The translations under genes were made by a program, and so were the position numbers. The notes below the pieces were generated by a model. That model was not told the origin of the DNA, ran no database searches, and saw only the letters and a program-made list of their open reading frames with translations. Of a stretch of 64,000 nucleotides of DNA, positions 54,193 to 62,771 are shown in pieces (the stretch's first letter is position 1; every line of letters begins with the position of its first letter). This DNA comes from Lysobacterales bacterium (GTDB lineage Bacteria > Pseudomonadota > Gammaproteobacteria > Xanthomonadales > BPKI01). The stretch is from NCBI GenBank assembly GCA_026005055.1, contig BPKI01000001.1, forward strand, positions 2,307,608 to 2,371,607. The letters run 5' to 3'.

Positions 54193-55242
54193 ATGTTCCG
54201 CCGTCTCGCTCGATTCCTCGCCCTGCTCATCGGGCCCCTTCCCGCGTTCGCGAGCGACGCCCCCGGTACCGCCGATCCGCCCGGCATGAAGCGGATCGAG
54301 GGCTCGCGCATCCTGTTCCAAAGCCGCGCCGATCACGACCGGCTCCGCTTCGCCCTCGAGAAGCTCAACTGGATCGGCCACGAGGGCAAGCTCGCACCCT
54401 TCAACAGCGCCTCCGCCGAGGGCCGCCGCCTGAGCACCTACTACGCTCTCCCCGAGCGGATGATGCCGCTCGAGGCGATGCGCAACTACGAAGCGGAACT
54501 TCGGGCGCAGGGCTTCGAGATCTTGTTCTCGGGAGGCGGCGAGGAGATCCAGACCCTCGGCTACGGCAACCTGATCGCCCGCCACGTGCTCGGCATGACC
54601 GGCACTTACAGCAATCCGGAGGAGCGCGCGCAATGGCCGCTGCAGAATGCCGATGATCGAAGCGCCGCCTACTTCGCCGCGCGCAAGACGGACGAGAAAG
54701 GCGCAGAGACCTACGTGAGCGGCTACTTCGGGCTCTACAAGCTCGGCGGGCCGTGGGAGATCACCCGCGGCGTAGTGCTCCCGGCGGGTGTGGCGATGGC
54801 GCGCATCGATCGGCTCGAGGTCAAGCCGCGCGAGCAGCGCATGGTCTTCGTCAGCAGCGAGGAGATGGCCGAGCAGATCGCGCTCAACGGCCGCGTGGCG
54901 CTCTATGGCATCGAGTTCGAGTTCGACTCGGCGAAGATCACGCCGGCCGCCGAGGCCACACTCGCCGAGATCGCCAAGCTGCTCGCAGCCAAGCCGGCGC
55001 TTCGCATCCTCGTCGTCGGTCACACCGACTCGCAGGGGAGCTTCGAATACAACCGCAAGCTCTCGCAGCAGCGCGCGGAAGCGGTGGTCGGCCGCCTCTC
55101 CGCACTCGGGATCGCCAAGGAGCGGCTGTTCCCGGTCGGGGTGGGCTTCGCCGCACCGATCGCGAGCAACCTCACCGAGGACGGCCGTGCCCGCAATCGG
55201 CGCGTCGAGCTGGTGGACCTCGCCGGCGGCAAGCTGCCCTGA
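54193..55242 (+). CDS. OmpA-family outer membrane protein with DUF4892-like N-terminal domain
   Basis: A 349-residue protein. The signal peptide is MFRRLARFLALLIGPLPAFA. The N-terminal domain (about 25-215: GSRILFQSRADHDRLRFALE, LSTYYALPERMMPLEAMRNY, AAYFAARKTDEKGAETYVSG) resembles DUF4892. The C-terminal OmpA domain (about 235-345) has GIEFEFDSAKITPAAEATLA and the peptidoglycan-binding VVGHTDSQGSFEYNRKLSQQ and GRARNRRVELV. It would link outer membrane and cell wall. The N-terminal domain's role is unknown. The frame is open upstream to 53908, but only the ATG at 54193 begins a signal peptide. Confidence 0.87.
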   Translation: MFRRLARFLALLIGPLPAFASDAPGTADPPGMKRIEGSRILFQSRADHDRLRFALEKLNWIGHEGKLAPFNSASAEGRRLSTYYALPERMMPLEAMRNYEAELRAQGFEILFSGGGEEIQTLGYGNLIARHVLGMTGTYSNPEERAQWPLQNADDRSAAYFAARKTDEKGAETYVSGYFGLYKLGGPWEITRGVVLPAGVAMARIDRLEVKPREQRMVFVSSEEMAEQIALNGRVALYGIEFEFDSAKITPAAEATLAEIAKLLAAKPALRILVVGHTDSQGSFEYNRKLSQQRAEAVVGRLSALGIAKERLFPVGVGFAAPIASNLTEDGRARNRRVELVDLAGGKLP

Positions 55243-55309
55243 GCCATCGTCGAATCGACCACGCCCAGGCCGCGAAGACACGGCACCGGGGCCTTTCTCG
55301 GCAGGATCG

Positions 55310-55984
55310 ATGCCGACGTCTCCGCCGCCAAGGGGTCGCTCGCGATCCATCCCCGCCGAACTGGGCTCGCTCCTCGCCGCGAATGCCCTCACCCTGTGGG
55401 CGGCGCTCCACTTCGGATTCGGCACGCTCGACGTGCTGTGGGTGTATTGGATGCAGAGCGCTGGAATGGGTTTGCGCGCGGCTTTTCCCCGCGCGTGGAG
55501 GCGCCCACCCCCGCGCGGCGCATTCGCGGCGGCGCGCGCGCCGCCTTTCGATCCGGGGCGAATCGCTCGTGTCCTCCTCCTGCCGTATGGGCTGTTCCAT
55601 CTCCTTTACCTCATCGCCCTGATCGCGCTCAGTCTGCGCGCCGCCTCCGACGGCAGCATCACCGTCACGGATGGAGAAAGCGGCCTGTCACGGAAGGTGC
55701 CCGTGGGTCGGCTCGACCTGGAAAGCCTCCTCCTCTCACCCGTTCTCGCGGCGGCGCTGATGCTCGCCCATCGTGAACGAGGCGCGCGCGCCGCCGAGGC
55801 CGAGCCCGAGCAGGTGGTCGTCTCCTCGCTCCTGCTCTACGCGCGGGTGCTGCCGCTCCATGCCGCGGTGATCCTCGCCCTGGTCCTCGGCGGCTTGGGA
55901 ACGGTCGTCGCCTTCATCGCGCTCAAGACCGCCGTCGAGCTGCTCATCGTGCTGCTGCTCGCGTCGGGAGGCGGACGGTCATGA
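55310..55984 (+). CDS. Membrane protein, DUF6498-like (first of two tandem paralogs)
   Basis: A 224-residue protein with about five hydrophobic helices: ELGSLLAANALTLWAALHFG, LDVLWVYWMQSAGMGLRAAF, IARVLLLPYGLFHLLYLIAL, LHAAVILALVLGGLGTVVAF and a last one. Between them is the soluble motif GSITVTDGESGLSRKVPVGR. It resembles DUF6498-type integral membrane proteins; the function is unknown. The following gene shares all these parts. It follows the OmpA-family gene by 67 bp. The longer open frame upstream overlaps that gene and is not used. Confidence 0.8.
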   Translation: MPTSPPPRGRSRSIPAELGSLLAANALTLWAALHFGFGTLDVLWVYWMQSAGMGLRAAFPRAWRRPPPRGAFAAARAPPFDPGRIARVLLLPYGLFHLLYLIALIALSLRAASDGSITVTDGESGLSRKVPVGRLDLESLLLSPVLAAALMLAHRERGARAAEAEPEQVVVSSLLLYARVLPLHAAVILALVLGGLGTVVAFIALKTAVELLIVLLLASGGGRS

Positions 55985-56104
55985 GGAAACGGTCGCAGGC
56001 CCGAACCCTCGACCCTAGCACCGCCGCGATCGCCGGCCCCTACTTTCGCGGCGAGGCATCGCCGATAGACTGCGAAGCCCGACCTCCGGCGAGAGCGCAC
56101 GATC

Positions 56105-56782
56105 ATGTCTCCATCCTCCTCCAAAACCGCCGATGCGCTCGCGCTGCTCTTGCCGCTGCTGCTCGCGAACGGGTTGACCGTGGCGGTGGCCGAACTCAGA
56201 GGCTTCGGCCCGATCGAGCTCCTCTGGCCCTTTTGGTTTCAGAACGTGTGGATCGGCCTGGCGCAGGCCCGGCGCATCCGCAGCCTTCAGGCGTATTCGA
56301 CCGAGGGCTTCAGCATCGGCGGCCGCCCCGCCGAGCCCTCGCCTGAGCTACCAGGCCGCGTCGCGCGCTTCTTCCTGCTCCACTACGGCTTCTTCCATTT
56401 CGTTTATCTGATTTTCCTGCTTGCCTTCACCTTCGGCAGCGACGCGGACGGCACGATCGAAGTGACGGATGGCGAGACCGGCGCGACGAGCCGGGTGTAC
56501 TTGGGTAGGGTTGAGGGCGGCGATTGGCTCGGTATCGGTCTCCTCGCCGCCGCCTTCGCCTTCTCGGAACGCGCTCAGGCACATACGCCTCGGGCATCGG
56601 GGCGCCTGCCGAACATCGGCACGATGATGTTCATGCCCTACCTTCGCATCATTCCGATGCACCTGACCATCATCCTGGCGATGGCGCTTGGCTCCGCAGG
56701 CGCCATCTGGCTCTTCGTCGGGCTGAAGACCCTGGCGGAGATCGCGACCCTGCTGCTCCTTCGCAAAATTGAAGGCGACTGA
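56105..56782 (+). CDS. Membrane protein, DUF6498-like (second of two tandem paralogs)
   Basis: A 225-residue protein with the same layout as the preceding gene: ALLLPLLLANGLTVAVAELR, IELLWPFWFQNVWIGLAQAR, VARFFLLHYGFFHFVYLIFL, the soluble motif GTIEVTDGETGATSRVYLGR, and HLTIILAMALGSAGAIWLFV near the C-terminus. The shared W-x(2)W/F-x(4)G and VTDGE-G motifs show that the two are paralogs by tandem duplication. Function is unknown; they may form a heteromer. The gap between them is 120 bp. Confidence 0.82.
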   Translation: MSPSSSKTADALALLLPLLLANGLTVAVAELRGFGPIELLWPFWFQNVWIGLAQARRIRSLQAYSTEGFSIGGRPAEPSPELPGRVARFFLLHYGFFHFVYLIFLLAFTFGSDADGTIEVTDGETGATSRVYLGRVEGGDWLGIGLLAAAFAFSERAQAHTPRASGRLPNIGTMMFMPYLRIIPMHLTIILAMALGSAGAIWLFVGLKTLAEIATLLLLRKIEGD

Positions 56783-56804
56783 GCCCGCGCAGCCTTCCGC
56801 GGGC
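56783..56804 (+). terminator. Possible terminator hairpin after the second DUF6498-like gene
   Basis: GCCCGCG and CGCGGGC form a perfect 7-bp stem with an 8-nt loop directly after the stop codon. The T run expected of an intrinsic terminator is lacking, so it may only protect the 3' end. Confidence 0.4.
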
Positions 56805-56995
56805 GCATTCTCAGGGAGACTCTGGCGAGTCGTGCGCGCTCCCTCGGCGCGGATCACCGCTCCCGAGGAGGCTCGAAGAGCACGGCCGCATCCGAAGGCA
56901 ATTCGACTTGCTCCAGCCGTGCGCCCGACGCGCCGATGGCGCCACCACGGCGCTCAAGCCCTGCCGCTGGGCATGGCCAGGATGATCGAACGCAT

Positions 56996-57019
56996 CGATC
57001 GTTTAGGACAAAACAATCG
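56996..57019 (+). promoter_or_regulatory. Imperfect inverted repeat upstream of katG, candidate operator
   Basis: CGATCGTTT and AAACAATCG are inverted copies with one mismatch around a 6-nt spacer. They end 2 bp before the candidate -35. Further ATCGA copies occur at 56985 and 57028. A position just upstream of -35 suits an activator such as OxyR, though the sequence is not a clear OxyR site. Confidence 0.4.
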
Positions 57020-57021
57020 AT

Positions 57022-57050
57022 TTCACAATCGAATCGCGGCGGCGTAGTGT
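57022..57050 (+). promoter_or_regulatory. Candidate promoter of katG
   Basis: TTCACA (five of six -35 consensus bases) is separated by 17 bp from TAGTGT (three of six -10 bases), 35 bp before the katG start. A weak -10 next to a good inverted repeat suits an activator-dependent promoter. Confidence 0.45.
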
Positions 57051-57084
57051 GTTCTCCACACACGTCAAGAGGAGGGGTTTCACC

Positions 57085-59337
57085 ATGAGACTTCGTACGC
57101 TCGTCGCCAGCCTCGCGCTGGCTTCCGGCACGTCCGGCGCCGCCGCCGCGGAGGAGCGGCCGATGTCCTTCAGCGACTGGTGGCCGAACTATCTCGATCT
57201 CAGTCCGCTACGCGCCGGTCCGGCCAGCCAGAATCCTTACGGCGAGGACTTCGATTACGCCGCTGCCTTCGCCAGCCTCGATCTGAAGGCGGTCAAGCGC
57301 GACCTCGAGGCGCTGATGAAGGACTCTCAGCCCTGGTGGCCGGCCGACTTCGGGCACTACGGTCCGTTGTTCATCCGCCTGGCCTGGCACAGCGCCGGTA
57401 CGTACCGGATCTTCGATGGCCGCGGCGGCGCGGACGGGGGACAGATCCGCTTCGAGCCGCAAAACAGCTGGCCGGACAACGCCAACCTCGACCGCGCTCG
57501 GCGCTTGCTCTGGCCGATCAAGAAGAAGTACGGCCGAAACCTCTCGTGGGCCGACCTGATCATCCTCTCCGGCAACGTCGCCTTGGAGTCCATGGGCTTC
57601 AAGACTTATGGCTTCGCCGGCGGTCGTCCGGATCACTGGATGGCCGACCTCACCTATTGGGGCCCCGAGCGCAAGTGGCTCGATGATCTGCGACACGGCG
57701 AGGGCCGCACCCTCAAGAAGCCGCTCGCGGCCACTCAGATGGGCCTGATCTACGTCAATCCCGAGGGGCCGAACGGCGTGCCCGATCCCCTCGCCGCCGC
57801 CCGCGACATCCGCGAATCCTTCGGCCGGATGGGCATGAACGACGAGGAAACCGTGGCCTTGATCGCTGGCGGCCACACCTTCGGCAAGGCGCATGGTGCG
57901 CACAAGCCAGATGACTGCGTCGGCCCCGCGCCCACGGGCGCCGCGCTCGAGCATCAGGGCCTCGGATGGGTCAACCGCTGCGGAAAGGGCATGGGCGCAG
58001 ACACCGTCACCTCCGGCCTCGAGGGCGCCTGGACGGTCAATCCGGTGGCCTTCACCACCAACTTCCTCGACAACCTCATGAACTTCGAGTGGGTGCAGAC
58101 CCGCAGCCCCGCCGGCGCTATCCAGTGGATCCCGGCCAACGGCCAAGCCGCCAATCTCGTGCCCGACGCGCACGATCCGAGCAAGCGGCACGCGCCGATC
58201 ATGCTCACGACCGACCTGGCGCTGAAGGAGGATCCGGCCTACCGCGCGATCGTCGAGCGCTTCCGCGCCGATCCCGAGCACTTCAAGGACGCCTTCGCCC
58301 GCGCCTGGTTCAAGCTCACTCACCGCGACATGGGTCCGAGCTGGCGCTATCTCGGCAAGGAGGTGCCGAGAGAGATGCTGATCTGGCAAGACCCCGTGCC
58401 GCCGCTCGATCACCCGCTGATCGACGCCCGCGATGTCGCCACCCTTAAGGACATGGTGCGCAAGTCGGGGCTGAGCACCGCCGAACTGGTGAAGGCGGCC
58501 TGGGCGAGCGCCGCCACCTATCGCAGGTCGGATAAGCGCGGTGGCACCAACGGCGCGCGCGTGCGGCTGGCTCCGCAGAAGGATTGGGAGGTGAACGACC
58601 CCGCAGAACTCGCCAAAGTCCTTAGCAAGCTCGAGGCGATCCAAAAGGACTTCAACGCCAAAGCGCGCGGGGGCAAGAAGGTTTCGCTCGCCGATCTCAT
58701 CGTCATCGCCGGCAATACCGCGATCGAAGACGCCGCGGCCAAGGCCGGGGTGCGCATCGAGGTGCCCTTCCGTCCCGGCCGCACCGACGCCAGCGCCGAG
58801 CAGACCGACGTCGAGTCCTTCGCCGTGCTCGAACCCTTGTCCGATCCGTTCCGCAACTACCACTCCAACCGGCACTGGTTGCCGCCGCTTCAGGCCATGG
58901 TCGATCGCGCCCATCTGCTCGATCTCACCGTCCCGGAGATGGTCGCCCTCATCGGCGGGATGCGCACCCTCGGTGCGAACAGCGGCGGCAAGACCCACGG
59001 GCTCTTCGCCGACCAGACGGGGGTGCTCGACCACTCCTGGTTCGTGAACCTCCTCGACATGCGCACCCGCTGGCAGCCTTCCTCCGACGACCCCGGGCTG
59101 TACGAGGGCTACGACCGCGCGAGCGGCAAGCGCAAGTGGACCGCGACGCCGGTCGATCTGGTCGTCGGCTCGCACTCGGAGCTCAGGGCGGTGGCCGAGG
59201 CCTATGGCGCGGACGATGGCAAGGAAGAGTTCGTCCGCGACTTCGTCGCCGCTTGGGCCAAGGTGATGCACCACGGCTTGCCGCCGGCCAAGAAGCCCCA
59301 GTCCTCGCCCAGGGAGGGTCGCTTCGCCATGCGGTGA
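57085..59337 (+). CDS. katG: Catalase-peroxidase KatG with N-terminal export signal
   Basis: A 750-residue bifunctional haem enzyme. The distal site is [13 protein letters not shown] (near 95-107) and the proximal His is in [14 protein letters not shown]. The Trp-Tyr-Met adduct residues are all visible: Trp in RLAWHS, Tyr in [10 protein letters not shown] and Met in [12 protein letters not shown]. The C-terminal second peroxidase domain (about 430-745) is haem-free in KatG. A signal peptide ([20 protein letters not shown]) precedes the catalytic part, so it is probably periplasmic, like KatP, while common KatG is cytoplasmic. The ribosome site AGAGGAGGGG lies 8 nt before the ATG. Confidence 0.95.
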   Translation: MRLRTLVASLALASGTSGAAAAEERPMSFSDWWPNYLDLSPLRAGPASQNPYGEDFDYAAAFASLDLKAVKRDLEALMKDSQPWWPADFGHYGPLFIRLAWHSAGTYRIFDGRGGADGGQIRFEPQNSWPDNANLDRARRLLWPIKKKYGRNLSWADLIILSGNVALESMGFKTYGFAGGRPDHWMADLTYWGPERKWLDDLRHGEGRTLKKPLAATQMGLIYVNPEGPNGVPDPLAAARDIRESFGRMGMNDEETVALIAGGHTFGKAHGAHKPDDCVGPAPTGAALEHQGLGWVNRCGKGMGADTVTSGLEGAWTVNPVAFTTNFLDNLMNFEWVQTRSPAGAIQWIPANGQAANLVPDAHDPSKRHAPIMLTTDLALKEDPAYRAIVERFRADPEHFKDAFARAWFKLTHRDMGPSWRYLGKEVPREMLIWQDPVPPLDHPLIDARDVATLKDMVRKSGLSTAELVKAAWASAATYRRSDKRGGTNGARVRLAPQKDWEVNDPAELAKVLSKLEAIQKDFNAKARGGKKVSLADLIVIAGNTAIEDAAAKAGVRIEVPFRPGRTDASAEQTDVESFAVLEPLSDPFRNYHSNRHWLPPLQAMVDRAHLLDLTVPEMVALIGGMRTLGANSGGKTHGLFADQTGVLDHSWFVNLLDMRTRWQPSSDDPGLYEGYDRASGKRKWTATPVDLVVGSHSELRAVAEAYGADDGKEEFVRDFVAAWAKVMHHGLPPAKKPQSSPREGRFAMR

Positions 59338-59363
59338 GGCGATAAGACTCCGATCCATACAAC

Positions 59364-59392
59364 GCCCGCGGCCCCTGCCGCGGGCTTTTTTT
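59364..59392 (+). terminator. Rho-independent terminator of katG
   Basis: GCCCGCGG (59364-59371) and CCGCGGGC (59378-59385) form a perfect 8-bp GC stem with a 6-nt loop, followed directly by seven T residues. Confidence 0.95.
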
Positions 59393-59580
59393 GACCATCG
59401 CGCCGCTGCCCCTTGGCCGCGCCGGAGGAACCTGAGGGGATCTCGCCATCCTCGCCGCGAGGTGCTCCGCGCGCAGGACGCGAAGAACGGCACAGCGCGG
59501 TGGCCGGACCGCTCACTTGCGCCTCGGTCGAGCGAACCCGGTCGATCTAGCGTGGTGATACCCGCCCCTTGGCCCGGCCA

Positions 59581-59610
59581 TTGACGTCTGAGCGAGAACC
59601 TGACTACTGT
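59581..59610 (+). promoter_or_regulatory. Candidate promoter of the COG3014-lpoB-csgG-like operon
   Basis: TTGACG (five of six -35 bases) is 18 bp from TACTGT (three of six -10 bases), about 39 bp before the first start codon. Confidence 0.45.
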
Positions 59611-59648
59611 TAGGGCTCTCAGGGGAAACCGAAGAAAAAGGGGGTCAC

Positions 59649-61070
59649 ATGGTCAGCGTATCGAAGAGGGCCGCAGTCGCCGCTGTGGGGGCCCTGCTCG
59701 TGGCTTGCTCGGCGATGCAGGAACGGCAGATCCAGGCGGTCGACAGCTTCATCCAGCAGGGCGCTTTTCAGGACTTCGCTCTGGAGCTCGAAAGGAAAAT
59801 GGGTTTTGCCGGCAAGGAGGACCTCGAACCGGTGGCGCCGGTCGTCTTCATGCCCAAGTACGTGCTCGAGCACCTCGAAGCGGCCGAGAGCTGGCGCCTG
59901 TGCGGACGCTACGAGCGCTCGCTGGCTCACTTCGACGCCGCCGATGCCGCGGTCGGCGACATCCAGGCCAACGTGGCCGGACAGGTCGCGAGCCAAGTGG
60001 TGGGGGCGGTCGCCACCGACGTCGCGGGCATGTACGTGCCCAACCCGGTCGAGGCGATCATGATCAACTACTACAAGGCGCTCTTGTTCCTCGCCCAGGG
60101 CAAGCCCGATCTCAGCCGCGTCGAGCTCAACCGGGCCGATGATCGCGCCCGGCGAACGGTCGAGCGCTTCTCGAAGGAAATCGAGAAGGCCCAGAAAGAG
60201 GCTGACGAGGCCTTTGCCAAAGAGCAGGCTCTCGGCGGGCAGAAGCCGCAGGGATATGACAACACCTTGCAGGAACAGCTCGCCGTCACCTCGGCCTGGA
60301 AGGTCTATCGCGACTTCGTGGTGCCCCCTGCGGTTTACCTGCATGCGCTCTACCTCGCGCACTCCACCGTGCCGAGCGATCGCGAGAAAGCGATCGAGCT
60401 CTACGAGCGCCTGCGCGAGATTACCGACCGCCACCTGGTGGTGGAGCAGGACCTGGCCGACCTTCAGAAAGGCCGCATCTGTCCGAGCAACGACTGTGTC
60501 TGGGTGATGGTCGAGCGCGGTCTGGGACCGACGATCGACGAACGCAAGATCACGCTGCCGATTCCGGTCAAGGACACCACGGTCCTGATCAGCATCGCGC
60601 TCCCGGAGATTCGCAATCGCTTCGAGGAGTACGCGTGGCCCTGCTCCATCGAGGTCAATGGCACCAGTGACACCTGCCTGTCGCTCGCCGCGACGGACGT
60701 CGTGGTGCGTACCGAACTCGCCAAGCGTTATCCCGGTATCGTCACCCGCGCGCTCGTATCGGCCTTCATCAAGGGCTTCGTGCAGTATCAGTTGCAGAAA
60801 GAGGCAGGGCTCTACGGGGCCCTCGCCGGCTTCCTGATCTCGGAGGCGCTCACCGCCGCCGACCGTCGAATTTGGCGCCAGATGCCTGGGGACGTGGCGC
60901 TTTACCGTTTCCGGCGCGATCCCAACGGCGAGCCGGCCATCCTGCGTTTGGTGCATCGCGAGATTCCCCTGCCGGTGAACGACACCGGCGGCATGCAGCT
61001 CATTCATGTAAAGCTCATGCACGCCCACCACGAGCCGCATATCCTGTCCATCCCACTGACTGGCATCTGA
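59649..61070 (+). CDS. COG3014-like envelope lipoprotein
   Basis: A 473-residue protein with a lipoprotein signal: the lipobox LVAC ends at Cys20 (MVSVSKRAAVAAVGALLVAC). A helical TPR-like part follows (about 60-280: SWRLCGRYERSLAHFDAADA, VEAIMINYYKALLFLAQGKP, DLSRVELNRADDRARRTVER). The C-terminal half (about 285-460) is beta-rich and mixed (ITLPIPVKDTTVLISIALPE) and contains an amphipathic segment GFVQYQLQKEAGLYGALAGF. The layout and the following lpoB-like gene match COG3014 proteins, which sit next to lpoB in Vibrio and relatives; their function is unknown. The start ATG has AAAGGGGG upstream. Confidence 0.82.
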   Translation: MVSVSKRAAVAAVGALLVACSAMQERQIQAVDSFIQQGAFQDFALELERKMGFAGKEDLEPVAPVVFMPKYVLEHLEAAESWRLCGRYERSLAHFDAADAAVGDIQANVAGQVASQVVGAVATDVAGMYVPNPVEAIMINYYKALLFLAQGKPDLSRVELNRADDRARRTVERFSKEIEKAQKEADEAFAKEQALGGQKPQGYDNTLQEQLAVTSAWKVYRDFVVPPAVYLHALYLAHSTVPSDREKAIELYERLREITDRHLVVEQDLADLQKGRICPSNDCVWVMVERGLGPTIDERKITLPIPVKDTTVLISIALPEIRNRFEEYAWPCSIEVNGTSDTCLSLAATDVVVRTELAKRYPGIVTRALVSAFIKGFVQYQLQKEAGLYGALAGFLISEALTAADRRIWRQMPGDVALYRFRRDPNGEPAILRLVHREIPLPVNDTGGMQLIHVKLMHAHHEPHILSIPLTGI

Positions 61071-61092
61071 GAGTTCATCAGGGGGAACGCGC

Positions 61093-61704
61093 ATGTTCAG
61101 CATTCGTCTCCTCACCGCGATCCTTCTCGCCTGCTTCCTTGTCGATGTCCACGCCTCCGGTACCAAGCGCGTCGATCCACGCCGTACCGGGACGACCGCC
61201 GTCGGTCTCGAATACGCCGACTTCGAGGAAGCCGCGCAGAACGCCGTCAACTCCCTGCTCGCGAGCGGGGCGCTCGATCACCCCAATGGCGATCGCTATG
61301 TGCTCATGATCTCGCGGGTGGTCAACGACACCATGCAGCGCATCGACACGGATCAGCTGGTCAAGAAGATCCGCATCGAGCTGCTGCGCAGCGGCAAGGT
61401 GGTGGTGACCACCGCCGTGGGCGGCGCGGGCCCTGAGGATTCCGCGAGCGTGGACGTGCGCCGCGACCTCCGCGGCAACGAGGAGTTCGACCAGAGCCGC
61501 GTGCAGCGCCGCGGCACGCTGGTTGCGCCGGATTACTCCCTGTCCGGGAAGATCCTTCAGCGCAACCTGACCTTGGATCGGGGTAAGCAGCAGATCGAGT
61601 ACTACTTCCAGCTCACCCTCACCGATCTCGAAACCGGCCTCGCCATCTGGGAGGACGAGTATCCGATCATCAAGCAGACCTCCGCCCGCCGGGCGGCGTG
61701 GTGA
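61093..61704 (+). CDS. lpoB: LpoB-like penicillin-binding protein activator
   Basis: A 203-residue protein. Family marks are YADFEEAAQNAVNSLLASGA, VLMISRVVNDTMQRIDTDQL, KKIRIELLRSGKVVV, DYSLSGKILQ and FQLTLTDLETGLAIWEDEYP. LpoB reaches through peptidoglycan to switch on the PBP1b synthase. The signal region MFSIRLLTAILLACFLVDVH contains LLAC at Cys14, a possible but atypical lipobox; cleavage after VHA as a soluble protein is the alternative. It begins 22 bp after the COG3014-like gene, with GGGGGAACG before the ATG, and ends 11 bp before the CsgG-like gene. Confidence 0.85.
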   Translation: MFSIRLLTAILLACFLVDVHASGTKRVDPRRTGTTAVGLEYADFEEAAQNAVNSLLASGALDHPNGDRYVLMISRVVNDTMQRIDTDQLVKKIRIELLRSGKVVVTTAVGGAGPEDSASVDVRRDLRGNEEFDQSRVQRRGTLVAPDYSLSGKILQRNLTLDRGKQQIEYYFQLTLTDLETGLAIWEDEYPIIKQTSARRAAW

Positions 61705-61715
61705 GGAGCGCCAGC

Positions 61716-62771
61716 ATGAGCGCCACGAGCCTTTCTCGGTTGTTCGCCGCTCTCGCGCTGTTTCTCCTGATCGGCGTCGTCATCGCCAAGGAGGAGCAGG
61801 TCGAAACCGTCGCCACGGGCACCGGCGATGATGAAACCGCCGCACTCTCCGATGCCCTCGCCAAAGCGGTCGCACAGGTCCTCGGCGTACAGTCGGAGCT
61901 GAATGTCGCCACCGGCCGCCAGAACGTCCGCGGCCGCACCGTGACCGAGGAAGGGGGCGCGACAGCCGAAACCCGCTTCGAGGTCTCGGCGGGGCAAACG
62001 GCCAATGCCACGATGCGCGCCAAGGGCCGCGTGGCGCGCTACGAGGTCGAGTCGGTCGAGACCCTGCCCGATGGGCGGGTGCGCGTGACCGCCCGCGCGT
62101 GGGTCGTCAAACACACGCCCGAGGTGTACAAGGCCCCCGGTTCGGCGCCGAGCAAGCGCCGGGTGGCGGTCTTGCCGGTCAGCACCGACCGCTACGAATA
62201 CGACTTCTTCGGAAAGGTCGGCGGCAACGAACTCGGCGATCGTCTCACCAACGCCATCGAGTCGGCGCTGATTTCATCGGGGAGCGTGAGCGTCATGGAT
62301 CGCCGCAGCCTCGACGTCGCCTTGAGCGAGCTCGGCCTGCTCGGCTCCAATTTCGCCGCGCCGGCGGAGCGAGCCAAGTTGCGCAACCTGCGCGGGACGG
62401 ACCTGGTCGTTCAAGTCACGCTGAGAGAGGCCGTCCAGGAGCAGTACACCGAAGTCTTCAAGACCACCGGCCAGACGAAGGTGCACAACAGCGTGCGGCT
62501 GGAAGGCGAGATCCGCGGCATCGTCCCGGCGACTTCCGAAGTCGTGTTCAACCGCGTCGTGAGCGTTTACGGTGGCGCCTCCCGTCAGGCGGCTTTCGAC
62601 GAGTTTGCGGCGCAAGTGGCGGCCGAGGCGATCGGTGCCGTGACCGGTAAACCGCCGGCCCGCGCGCCGCAGCCGACGCGCACCGTCGCCTCGGCGGAAG
62701 AGCCGCCCCCGCCTCCGGAACCCGAGGGTCCGCGGCGTTCCGGGGTGCGGCTCAAGTTCGATCGCCGCTGA
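61716..62771 (+). CDS. FlgT/CsgG-like envelope protein
   Basis: A 351-residue protein. The signal peptide (about 1-30, ending VVIA) lacks a Cys at the cleavage site, unlike the lipoprotein CsgG. The N-terminal domain (about 35-140) with ALSDALAKAVAQVLGVQSEL resembles FlgT-N type domains. The middle (about 148-310) is CsgG-like: VAVLPVSTDRYEYDFFG, ELGDRLTNAIESALISSGSV, MDRRSLDVALSELGL and VVQVTLREAVQEQY. A proline-rich tail ends the protein. CsgG is the curli secretion pore, but no CsgA/B/E/F is near. Start: GTGAGGAG lies 9 nt before the ATG at 61716. Confidence 0.8.
   Translation: MSATSLSRLFAALALFLLIGVVIAKEEQVETVATGTGDDETAALSDALAKAVAQVLGVQSELNVATGRQNVRGRTVTEEGGATAETRFEVSAGQTANATMRAKGRVARYEVESVETLPDGRVRVTARAWVVKHTPEVYKAPGSAPSKRRVAVLPVSTDRYEYDFFGKVGGNELGDRLTNAIESALISSGSVSVMDRRSLDVALSELGLLGSNFAAPAERAKLRNLRGTDLVVQVTLREAVQEQYTEVFKTTGQTKVHNSVRLEGEIRGIVPATSEVVFNRVVSVYGGASRQAAFDEFAAQVAAEAIGAVTGKPPARAPQPTRTVASAEEPPPPPEPEGPRRSGVRLKFDRR

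Larger units (their letters stand above)
56783..57084 (+). other. Intergenic region before katG
   Basis: These 302 bp hold the hairpin at 56783-56804, an inverted repeat at 56996-57019 and a candidate promoter at 57022-57050. The last ~100 bp are distinctly AT-richer than the rest and contain several ATCGA repeats. No gene was recognised in the first 170 bp. Confidence 0.6.
59338..59648 (+). other. Intergenic region between katG and the COG3014-like gene
   Basis: This 311-bp gap holds the katG terminator at 59364-59392 and a promoter candidate at 59581-59610 for the next operon. The middle ~190 bp show no gene or structure that I recognise. Confidence 0.6.

Noticed and set aside
57208..59493. 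761-codon minus-strand frame opposite katG
   Set aside because: Shadow of katG, which is complete and has all catalytic residues.
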